Of a stretch of 64,000 nucleotides of DNA, positions 46,443 to 53,694 are shown piece by piece (the stretch's first letter is position 1; each line of letters starts with the position of its first letter). The position numbers and the translations under genes are program-made. This DNA is from Streptomyces sp. NBC_00554. Its GTDB lineage: Bacteria > Actinomycetota > Actinomycetes > Streptomycetales > Streptomycetaceae. The DNA lies in NCBI RefSeq assembly GCF_041431135.1, contig NZ_CP107799.1, forward strand, positions 8,634,501 to 8,698,500. Reading direction: 5' to 3'. The notes under the pieces were generated by a model. The model ran no database searches. It worked only from the letters and a program-made list of their open reading frames with translations, and was not told the DNA's origin.

Positions 46443-46867
46443 AGAACTCCTGGTAGTTGTGGGGAATCGGGGGCGGTGCATGGGTGCCCGTCGGACGTGG
46501 CGGACGGCGCTAGGCCCGACAGAGGTGTGACGAGGACGGCGTCGGCCGAGGTGCCTCGGTTGAAGGGCGCACATGGAAGCAAGATCTGTGACCTGCGCCA
46601 CTTAGTGGACGGGTCTCGAAACCGGTTGAGGAGACTTCCGGATCGGTGATTGACGCTTAAGGCTTGCAGGAAACCTTGAGTGACCTGCGGAATCCGGCCT
46701 AAAGCTGGTATTGATTTCTCCGTTGGGGTGGTAGGCGACCAATCTCTAACTCGCCCAACCGCGCGCGGGACGGTTAAGGATCGCGTGTCCAGCAGCGAGT
46801 TGACCACCCCTTGGGATGGTAAGTTGAACCCTGTAGAAGCCCTTTTCCGGGCGTGAATCGGAAGGGG
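46443..46867. promoter_or_regulatory. Divergent promoter region
   Basis: 425 bp without a gene, lower in GC than the surroundings. It lies between the minus-strand zinc-ribbon gene and a plus-strand small ORF. A TTGACC at 46799 and a nearby TAAGTTG are promoter-like. Exact promoters cannot be fixed by eye. Confidence 0.4.
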
Positions 46868-47032
46868 GTGATAGACGTGACCCTGGATAATGGAGAGTCG
46901 GTCGAGAGGTCGAGGAGCCGGCGTCGCCTGCGCGTGCGCCGGCTTCGACGCTTAAGGGCTGTGGCCCTCGTGGCGCAGCTCGGGCTGATCGCTGTGCGCG
47001 CCGCGCAAGTGGTCAAGTCGTGGCTGCTCTAG
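46868..47032 (+). CDS. Arginine-rich small protein, only plus-strand gene in the cluster
   Basis: GTG 46868, within a GGAAGGGGG-rich context, opens a 54-residue ORF: VIDVTLDNGESVERSRSRRR, then LRVRRLRRLRAVALVAQLGLI, ending VVKSWLL. It has a basic middle and a hydrophobic C-terminal helix that could lie in or at the membrane. A perfect 16-bp hairpin follows ten bases after the stop, which supports a real short transcription unit. A second GTG at 46877 is possible. Family unknown. Confidence 0.5.
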   Translation: MIDVTLDNGESVERSRSRRRLRVRRLRRLRAVALVAQLGLIAVRAAQVVKSWLL

Positions 47033-47041
47033 CCAGGGTGT

Positions 47042-47078
47042 CCACGTAGGAGTCCGCGCGAGGCGGACTCCTACGTGG
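47042..47078 (+). terminator. Perfect 16-bp stem-loop terminator
   Basis: CCACGTAGGAGTCCGC (47042-47057) pairs exactly with GCGGACTCCTACGTGG (47063-47078) around a five-base loop, directly after the 54-residue ORF. No U-run follows, as is common in Streptomyces. Outer CCAGGGT..ACCCTGG sequences extend the symmetry. Confidence 0.75.
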
Positions 47079-47638
47079 CATCCACGTCAACCCTGGCGGG
47101 GTCTGTACTGGTTGGAGTCCGGGCAGGCCCCGCCGTCATTGTGGATGGCTCTTAAGACTCTATCACTGAAGTGATTTCGCGGGACCGGAAATGCGGATCG
47201 GTATTCCCGCCGTGTCACCGAAATGGTCGGTATAATTTTGCGCGGCGGCCCGGTATTTGATTTTGCGGGGTGTCAAATGCTGGGGGAGTGGGCCGGACTT
47301 TTCGCGTCGGTCACCCAAATGCGTGATGGGTAATGTTTGGCGGTCGGTATTTTCTGGAGTGGGGCTGCGTCGCATACTGCGGCCGGAGCATGCTGCGGTG
47401 GCGGACAGGTCCTGCGGATGTCCGCAGGTCCGGCCGGTGGCCGGGCGGCCGGGCCGGCTCGCGGAGCCCGGCCCTGGCCGTAGAGCGCTGGTCACCCATT
47501 TGGGTGACGGTCATTCAATTCGCCCAGGGCGCGAGGTTCTCGTCCCTGACCTGCTGAGAACGAACGGATCTGGGACTGGCGGGGCCAAATACACCACGGT
47601 GGGTCCTGCGCGGCAGTACGCGTCGCGTCGGTGAGGGT
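47079..47638. promoter_or_regulatory. Non-coding region with GTCACC-type repeats and an 18-bp palindrome
   Basis: About 560 bp have no convincing gene. GTCACCCATTTGGGTGAC at 47492-47509 is a perfect palindrome. Related sites occur at 47310 (GTCACCCAAATGCGTGATGGG) and 47213 (GTCACCGAAATGG). TATAAT occurs at 47231. Each of the two left sites lies near a CGGTCGGTAT sequence. These look like operator sites or iterons; the region could hold an origin, an oriT or a small RNA. Confidence 0.45.
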
Positions 47639-47989
47639 TCAGCGCCCGGACCGTCTTGGGGCAGTGGGTGGGGGAGGCTGGGCTGTCATCGCCTTTGCGC
47701 GGAGCGGCGCCGAAGGCGCGGCGGGACCAGGCGGCGGCGAGTTGCGTAGGTCGGGATCGAGGTCGACGCTGTAGCGGGCGGCGGTGAGCATCTCGGCCGC
47801 CCAGGTGGCGTGTTCGTTCTCCCAGGTGCGGCCCAGGTCGAACGGCAGCCGGATCCAGACGCCGCGCAGCGTGGGGTAGGTGTCGAACCCGGCATGCTTG
47901 AGGACGCTCGCGGCGAAGCCATCGACCGCGCCTTCGACGTCGACTTCGCCACCCTGGCCGCGGGTGATGCGGATCGGCTCGTCGCTCAT
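47639..47989 (-). CDS. Hypothetical protein of the transfer cluster
   Basis: A 116-residue protein from ATG 47989 (MSDEPIRITRGQGGEVDVEG), coupled by ATGA to the gene upstream. It includes VDGFAASVLKHAGFDTYPTLRGVWIRLP and AAEMLTAARYSVDLDPDLRNSP. The last segment matches the YxVDxDP motif seen in several neighbours (YSVHLDPGL, YHVDADDAF), so it is another member of that family. Basic tail. Confidence 0.6.
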   Translation of the reverse strand: MSDEPIRITRGQGGEVDVEGAVDGFAASVLKHAGFDTYPTLRGVWIRLPFDLGRTWENEHATWAAEMLTAARYSVDLDPDLRNSPPPGPAAPSAPLRAKAMTAQPPPPTAPRRSGR

Positions 47990-48432
47990 CGACTCCGCCC
48001 CTTCCCGGCCGTCTGGGTACGGCCGCGCACCGGCACGGCGCCGGGCTGTGGCAGAAACTCAGGGAGGGTGGCGGCAGGAGCGGTGCGCTGTTGGGGGGAG
48101 CGGGTGGCCGCTGCCTGCGCGATGCGGTTGCGGCGTTCCATCAGCCCGTTGCGCACCACCGGCTGCGGCGGACTGGCGCTGCGGCCGGGCTCGAGGCTGT
48201 AGTCGGCCTGGACTTCATAGCCGTGGCGGCGCAAGTCGTGAACGGCCTGGCGGGTATGGCGGGTCCCGTCCTGCTCGGGATTGGTGAGCCGGTACAGGCC
48301 CGGCGTGTCGGGGACGGGCTCGAACTGCTCGCGGACGAGGAACCAGTTCGCGAGGTGCGCGGGGATCCTCGCGGTGGCGGCGGCCACGAATCCGTGATCC
48401 GGGTGGACGCCGAAGCGGAAATGGTCAGACAG
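47986..48432 (-). CDS. Hypothetical protein, YEVQADYSL family member
   Basis: The product reads SDHFRFGVHPDHGFVAAATA, then RIPAHLANWFLVREQFEPVPDTPGLYRLT and AVHDLRRHGYEVQADYSLEPG, a relative of the other YxVDxDP proteins. No ATG, GTG or TTG fits. A CTG at 48432, seven bases after AAAGGA, is the best start (148 residues). The frame is open further up through the end of the previous gene. Basic C-terminus. Confidence 0.5.
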   Translation of the reverse strand: MSDHFRFGVHPDHGFVAAATARIPAHLANWFLVREQFEPVPDTPGLYRLTNPEQDGTRHTRQAVHDLRRHGYEVQADYSLEPGRSASPPQPVVRNGLMERRNRIAQAAATRSPQQRTAPAATLPEFLPQPGAVPVRGRTQTAGKGRSR

Positions 48433-48455
48433 AGGCGAATCCTTTGCGTGAGCGG

Positions 48456-49644
48456 TCAGCGGTGTGCTGCCGCGGCGCGAGGCGAAGGCGGCGGCGTGGG
48501 GCGGGTGGTGAGCAGCCGCGGGCTGGGCGCGGGCAGAGATGCCGGCCCGCCCGGTACGGCGGCGCGGGCCTGGCGCTCGAACGCTTCGCTGTCGGCGAGC
48601 CACGTCTCGATGGCCGGTAGGACGGCGAGGCCGAGCTGCCCACGGGCCTGGCTCCATTCGTGGGCCGGCAGCGTCCGGGGAATCGAGTACAGCTCACGCC
48701 GCGTGTCGTTCCACTCCTTCCAGGCGTCCTGGCTGCTGGCGAGCGCCTCGCGCAGTCGGGTCAGCGCGGCGGCGTCCTCGCGCCAGGCACTGGCAGCAGG
48801 ACGGCACCGGGTCAGTAGCAGGGTCGCATGGTCGAGAACATGGACGAAGGAGAGCCAGGCGTGGTCGGCGAAGTCCCGTTCCATTCCGGCGATCAGGCGG
48901 GAGTCGCCGAGCGGGACACCGTCGCTGCACCGGCCGGAGTCCTTGATCGCCTGGAGGGTCTGGTGTTCTTCCCGGATACGTTCCAGCGATCTCAGGACGG
49001 TGTTCAGGTCCCGGTTGTGCACGGCGTGGCGGTAGGCGGGCAGGAACGTGTGAGAGACGGCGTGCGCGGCCAGTTGGGGATCGGCGGGCAGCACGATGCT
49101 GGGTGGCGTGCTGGGGTCATCGTGCGGGTCCTCCTTCTCGTGCTCGGTGAGAGCCCCGAGGAGGTAGCCGCTGCGGTGACCGGGGCGCTCGATCAGCAGC
49201 AGCTCGGTGCCGGTGTCGTACTTCAGCACGGACGCGAACGGGACGCGGTGGTCTACGAGAGCGCGGTAGAGGTCGCCGGCTTCCCACAGCGCAGGCGAGA
49301 GGTCTTCCTGCCACAGCGGGTGGCTGTAGATCTCCAGTTGGGCGCTCCATGCGCCGGGGAGGCGGGCGGCGATCTCGGTGCCGATGTCGCCGAGGTAGGG
49401 CCGGCTGCTGGGGGTGATGGTGGCGCCGTGCTCGTGGGCGTGGTGCACCAGGGCACTGGCGGTGGACCGGACGGCCTGTGCGTCGGTCAGCGGGGGAGAC
49501 GAACACCCCGTTGGACAGGCGGCGGAATCCGGCGTCTTTGAGAGCGCGGTGGGCCTGTTGGTACTTCTCGCCGGAGGCGATGGCGACAAGGCCCAGGGCG
49601 CGGCTGGTGGTGAGGGTGATCTCGGCGGAGGGGGTGGGCGTCAA
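48456..49644 (-). pseudogene. Two-domain transfer-cluster protein with a frameshift in a C-run
   Basis: TTG 49644 starts LTPTPSAEITLTTSRALGLV, then HRALKDAGFRRLSNGVFVSP. At a CCCCC run near 49500 the frame changes, and removing one C gives VFVSPLTDAQAVRSTASALV, which continues to 48456. The second domain has AARLPGAWSAQLEIYSHPLW, paralogous to the 42995 product. A long helical region with WREDAAALTRLREALASSQ follows. Reconstructed length about 396. The indel may be a sequencing error. Confidence 0.5.
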
Positions 49645-49693
49645 GGTCCTGGTGGGTCGAGCCCGCGGGCTCGTTCGTCCAGGCGGACGGGGC

Positions 49694-50434
49694 TCAGCGG
49701 GACTTCGGGGTGTGCTTGGGCTCGGTGCTGCGCGGTGGTTCGAGGGGGGACGGGGCGGCGACGGGACGCGTTCGATGGTCACCACGGGGACGACGGCTTT
49801 GGGGAACGGGAAGGCCGTGGAGCGCAGAGTGGGCCGAGGGTCCAGGGTCTCGGCGACGACCGCGTGCATGAGGAAGGAAGGCGTCTTCTCCGTGAACGAG
49901 ATGTCCCACAGGTGACCGAGGTCGTCCGGGGAGGCGGCCAGGTGCCAGGTGATGGATGCGTCTCCGTGGATGGGCGGCGCGGGCGAGTCCGCGGGGCGCC
50001 CAACCACGGCGGCGTGCCCGTCGTGCGAGATGAATCCGGAGAGCCCGAAGTCGTCGAAGTAGCTCCAGGAGTCGATGTCGACGTACAGCTCAAACAGGCC
50101 CGGCTCGGCGCCGATGCCGTAGATGACGTGATCCGGGTCGGCGGCAAGTTCAGCTGCCAGGGTGCCGATGAGCGTGGAGACGAACTCGATCGGCACATTG
50201 CCGTTGATGTTCGTCCGCCGCGCTCAGGCGCTTGTTCGTCGGTGCGGGCCGAGATCACCAGATGGGGGCCGCGGCCCACGGCTGTCTGATCATGGCGGAT
50301 CGTGATGCGCCGGCACGGGCTGGTGACGGTCAACGACGAGTCGTCGGTGTGCACGCTCCACGCGGAGTCCTCGGCAAAGACGTCCAGGAGCTGGTGGTGG
50401 TCGCTGGGGAGGCTGGCGGCCAGATAGCGGGGGG
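49694..50434 (-). pseudogene. 3' part of a DUF317 gene interrupted by IS110
   Basis: From the IS junction the sequence reads RYLAASLPSDHHQLLDVFAE, the rest of the DUF317 signature. It continues to HLVISARTDEQAPE, then in another frame NVPIEFVSTLIGTLAAELAA through SFTEKTPSFLMHAVVAETL. A natural C-terminus LEPPRSTEPKHTPKSR-stop at 49694 is in a third frame. Shifts lie near 50215 and in a CCCCCC run near 49745. The first codons are at 51892-51945, across the IS. Confidence 0.6.
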
Positions 50435-50449
50435 CCCCTATGGCTTTGG

Positions 50450-51652
50450 TCAAGGGGTAGTCGGGGTTGGTGGTTGGTAGAAGGTGCCGTCGCGGAGCAT
50501 CGCGAAGAGCACGTCCGCTCGGCGTCGGGCGAGGCAGAGGAGAGCCTGGGTGTGGTGCTTTCCCTGAGCAATCTTCTTGTCGTAGTAGGTGCGGGAGGCG
50601 GGGTCGGCCAGGGCGGCGAACGCGGAGAGGAAGAAGGCTCGTTTGAGCTGCTTGTTTCCCCGTCTGGAGGGCTGTTCGCCGCGGATGGAGGACCCGGAGC
50701 TTCGGGTGGCTGGGGCGAGGCCGGCGTAGGCGGCGAGGTGGGCGGCGGACGGGAACGCGGTGCCGTCGCCGACGTCGATGAGGATGCGGGCTCCGGTCCT
50801 GATGCCGATGCCGGGCATGGACGTCAGGACCTTGGAAAGAGGGTGGGCCTCCAGCAGTTCCTCAATCCGGTGGGCGAGGATTTTGCGCTGGTCGAGCACC
50901 GCCTGGAGTGAGTTTGCGAGGCTGGGGACGATCAGCGCGGCAGCGTCTGTGCCCGGGACGACGACAGTCTGCTCGTCCAGTGCGGTGAAGACGTCGTTGA
51001 TCAGACGCTCGGCCATGCGGGGCGCCTTCGGGCGGATCAGCGTGATGAGTTGTCGGCGTCCGGCCTTGCGGATCTGGGTCGGCGAGCCGAACTGGTCCAG
51101 CATTCTGAGGACGGCCGGGTGCTGCATGCGCGGGCCGATGACTCGTTCCAGGTGCGGGTGGATCTGGGTGAACAGGCCGCGGAGCCGGTTGGACAGGCGG
51201 GTTGCCTCGGCGGCGAGGTCGTCGTCGAAGCCGACGATCATCTGGAGCTCGGCGATCGTCTCGTCGTCGAGGTCGACCGAGCGAAGCGTGTGCGGCATCG
51301 CCCGGGCCGCGTCGGCGATGATGAAGGCGTCTTTCGCGTCGGTCTTGGCCTCGCCGGGGTAGAGGTCGGCGATCCGCCGCATCGTCAGTCCGGGCAGGTA
51401 GGCGACGTGGCAGCCCAGGTCCCGGGCGACGGCCAGCGGCAGGGCCCCGATCGAGGCCACCTGGTCGACGATGACGAGGACGGTGCCGTGCTTGGCCTGC
51501 AGTCTGGCGAAGACCTCGCGGAGCTTGGGCTCGCTGTTGGGCAGCCGCTTGTCGAAGGGTTTCTTCCCGGCGGGGGTGAGTGCGGTGGCGTGGTGTTCGC
51601 CCTTGCCGACGTCCAGGCCGAGGTAGACGTCGATGTCGCTGGTGTCGATCAC
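50450..51652 (-). CDS. IS110-family transposase (DEDD recombinase)
   Basis: The intact 400-residue protein has an N-terminal RuvC-like domain (VYLGLDVGKGEHHATAL, VLVIVDQ, and TDAKDAFIIADAAR). A C-terminal Tnp domain (LTSMPGIGIRTGARILIDVG, then APATRSSGSSIRG and RRGNKQLKRAFFLSAF) contains the conserved serine region. IS110 enzymes use a bridge RNA from the IS end to choose target and donor. No truncation or frameshift, so it may be active. The transcript reads toward the DUF317 remnant. Confidence 0.93.
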   Translation of the reverse strand: MIDTSDIDVYLGLDVGKGEHHATALTPAGKKPFDKRLPNSEPKLREVFARLQAKHGTVLVIVDQVASIGALPLAVARDLGCHVAYLPGLTMRRIADLYPGEAKTDAKDAFIIADAARAMPHTLRSVDLDDETIAELQMIVGFDDDLAAEATRLSNRLRGLFTQIHPHLERVIGPRMQHPAVLRMLDQFGSPTQIRKAGRRQLITLIRPKAPRMAERLINDVFTALDEQTVVVPGTDAAALIVPSLANSLQAVLDQRKILAHRIEELLEAHPLSKVLTSMPGIGIRTGARILIDVGDGTAFPSAAHLAAYAGLAPATRSSGSSIRGEQPSRRGNKQLKRAFFLSAFAALADPASRTYYDKKIAQGKHHTQALLCLARRRADVLFAMLRDGTFYQPPTPTTP

Positions 51653-51888
51653 GTCGTTGTTCCTTCGGTGCTGTTCACCCGGCCTGCCACGGCACTGATC
51701 GCCACATCCACATTACGAAGAGCCTCCCGACCTGCGGAAAGGCCGGTGGTCATGCCCCTAATCAGCGGTCTGTCAGTGCCTTCGGAGCTGGTGACACCAC
51801 CCCCCGGGCCATGCACTCGACAAGGGGAGGTAGTCATGCCAACTCCGAAGGCCGGTAACCCCGTTGCGGGGCTACGAAGACGGTAATG
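51653..51888 (-). ncRNA. IS110 left-end non-coding region, probable bridge RNA
   Basis: About 236 bp upstream of the transposase start lack an ORF and contain strong pairing potential. GCCTTCGGAG near 51778 pairs with CTCCGAAGGC near 51843. A short CCCCG-TTG-CGGGG hairpin lies at 51859-51871, close to the IS end. In characterised IS110-group elements the bridge (seek) RNA is encoded here. The presence of such an RNA is inferred from position and symmetry, not shown. Confidence 0.5.
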
Positions 51889-51891
51889 GGG

Positions 51892-51945
51892 GGGGAGATG
51901 AGGACCTTCTCCCGGGGCCTGTCCTGGGCGGGGTCGTTGGGCATG
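51892..51945 (-). pseudogene. 5' end of the IS110-interrupted DUF317 gene
   Basis: ATG 51945 begins MPNDPAQDRPREKVLISP, then enters the IS. Together with 50434-49694 it forms one DUF317 gene. GAGAAGGCCC precedes the ATG as a ribosome-binding site. Confidence 0.65.
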
Positions 51946-52002
51946 GGCCTTCTCGGTTGGATGGATGGGCGGAGCGGGGCGCGATGAAGGCGGGTGCCCC
52001 AA

Positions 52003-52386
52003 CTACGTGGTGGCGGAGGCGGCATCGCGAAGGGAAAGCGACGCGGCGCGCAGGCTGGCGCCGAACCGGTGGGCGAAGACCCGTGCCTTCGCCTCCAGTT
52101 GGTCGTACGAGTTCTGTGCGGTCATCTGCCCGGCGTGCTTGCGGTACCGGTAGACCGGGACGGGCAGCAGGATTCCCGGCGCGAGGCAGGTGATCGCGAG
52201 GGCGCAGTAGTCCTCGCCTTGCACCAACCCGCCCATGGGTGCCGCGCGGACCAGGTCGGTCCGGGCCAGGAGGGTGGTGGGGCCGAGCGGGATGGTGTCC
52301 GCCGGGTCCTTCCAGTACCTCCACACGTCCCCGGCTTCGTGCCGGCCCGGCGGCGTCGGGCACCGCCACAGGGTCGTAGCCCCGTC
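52003..52386 (-). pseudogene. 3' half of a family-2-type glycosyltransferase split by a transposon
   Basis: Codons run DGATTLWRCPTPPGRHEAGD, VWRYWKDPADTIPLGPTTLL, QGEDYCALAITCLAPG, then PVYRYRKHAGQMT. These are the acceptor-side motifs (ED and RKH) of GT2-like proteins. No start exists; the frame is continuous with the 5' half at 61237-61593 when 52387-61236 is removed (shared GAC codon). The full protein would be about 246 residues. Confidence 0.75.
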
Positions 52387-52515
52387 GTTTTTCCGGCTGG
52401 GGCGAGGGCTGTTCGGGATGTTCGCCGAGCCAGTGACCGCGTACGTCACGTACTCGTTTGCCGACCGGTGCCGTGATGTTCGCCATGTCGGTGGGCAGGT
52501 CGGCTCGGAGGAACT

Positions 52516-53694
52516 GTGGTGCGGACGCTGTCGGTTGGGCAGCTCAGGGTGCAGTCGGTGCGGCACGGCGATGGCCGCGTGGCGTACACCATTTTCGACT
52601 CGATGCGCGGAGTGCACGGCGGGGCGGACCGGTACCTGGCCAGCTATGCCTGTTCGGGGTCGGATCGGACGTACGCCTATCTGCTGGTCGATCACCTTCG
52701 GTGGCTGGAGTACGAAGGGCTGACGCCGGAGGACGTCGGGTTCGGTGACCTTGAGCGGTACATGGGTGCGATCGGTGCGAAGGTCGCCGGGCCTTATGGG
52801 CGCCCGTGGCGGGTGGGTAAGCGGCCGTACGGCAACGATGCTCTGCGCGGCGCCGCGGCGTGTGTGAAGGGCTTCTATCTGAAGCAGGCAGAGTCGGGCG
52901 TCAACACCGAGCTGGTGGGGGCGCTGAAGCTGCACCGGATGCCGACCCAGCGGGATCGGGACCGGTCGCTGCTCGGCCATCTGCAGCGGAGCATGCAGGC
53001 GAATCCGCTGGCGCCGAAGTCGGTGCGGCGTCGGCACAAGAAGATACTGCCGGACGGCGCGCGGGCGGTGTTGCTGGATGAGGTCAACTCCTTGCGGGAT
53101 CGGCTGGTGGTGGAGTGGCTGAGCGATGGCGGGTTCCGGGCCGGCGAGATGTGCGGCCTGCACCTGTGCGACCTGCACCTGCGGGAAGAGGCCGCGTGCG
53201 GGGAGTGCCGCGGTCCGCATGCCTACGTCTGCCATCGGGATGGACTGGTCAACGGCGCCCGGGCCAAGACGAAGTGGGAGTGGGAACTTCGCGACGGAGT
53301 GATCCACGGCGGGCTGATCAAGAGGGCCAGCCCGGCCATGGTCCACGCGTACTTCGAGTACCTGACCCAGGAGTACCCGCGCGGTGCTGCCCACGGCGTG
53401 CTGCTAGTTCAGCAGCACGGCCCCGGGCGTGGTCTGCCGTGGGCCCCGGAGGGTGCCCGCAAGATGCTCAAGCGGGCCGGCCGTCGGGCGGGGCTGGGGC
53501 TGATCAAGCCGCACATGTTCCGGCACACCTGGGCCAGTGCAGTCCTGGACGCTGCCGACGGGAACCTGGCGATCGTCCGGGATGCGGGCGGATGGGCCTC
53601 TACCGAGGTCGTCGATGAGATCTACGCGCACGTCGACGTGAACGACCCGGTGTTTCATGGCGCCCTCCTGACGACGTGGGGTGAGCTGCGATGA
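52516..53694 (+). CDS. Tyrosine recombinase, TnpA-like (second trio)
   Basis: 392 residues from GTG 52516 with CGGAGGAACT upstream. Integrase-fold motifs are present: WLSDGGFRAGEMCGLHL with catalytic R, KPHMFRHTWASAVLDAADG with HxxRH, and STEVVDEIYAHVDVND with the tyrosine. An N-terminal SAM-like part (DRTYAYLLVDHLRWLEYEGL) is typical of core-binding domains. The stop overlaps the next ATG by four bases. Related to, but clearly diverged from, the protein at 14478. Confidence 0.9.
   Translation: MVRTLSVGQLRVQSVRHGDGRVAYTIFDSMRGVHGGADRYLASYACSGSDRTYAYLLVDHLRWLEYEGLTPEDVGFGDLERYMGAIGAKVAGPYGRPWRVGKRPYGNDALRGAAACVKGFYLKQAESGVNTELVGALKLHRMPTQRDRDRSLLGHLQRSMQANPLAPKSVRRRHKKILPDGARAVLLDEVNSLRDRLVVEWLSDGGFRAGEMCGLHLCDLHLREEAACGECRGPHAYVCHRDGLVNGARAKTKWEWELRDGVIHGGLIKRASPAMVHAYFEYLTQEYPRGAAHGVLLVQQHGPGRGLPWAPEGARKMLKRAGRRAGLGLIKPHMFRHTWASAVLDAADGNLAIVRDAGGWASTEVVDEIYAHVDVNDPVFHGALLTTWGELR

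Larger units (their letters stand above)
50435..51889 (-). mobile_element. IS110-family insertion sequence inside a DUF317 gene
   Basis: The element can be bounded because the host gene can be rejoined. KVLISP (minus strand, ending near 51892) and RYLAASLP (starting near 50434) together give the DUF317 motif ISPRYLA. The insertion site is a C/G run, so the exact bases are ambiguous by a few. The element is about 1455 bp with one intact transposase, a long non-coding left end (about 236 bp) and only about 15 bp beyond the stop. This is the layout of IS110-group elements, which lack terminal inverted repeats. Confidence 0.8.

Noticed and set aside
47257..47634. 125-codon plus-strand ORF in the palindrome region
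   Set aside because: No ribosome-binding site, low-complexity composition, and it overlaps regulatory-like repeats.
51872..52486. Minus-strand ORF starting MANITAPVGKR across the left transposon end
   Set aside because: Crosses the predicted element boundary and overlaps the glycosyltransferase frame; no ribosome-binding site.
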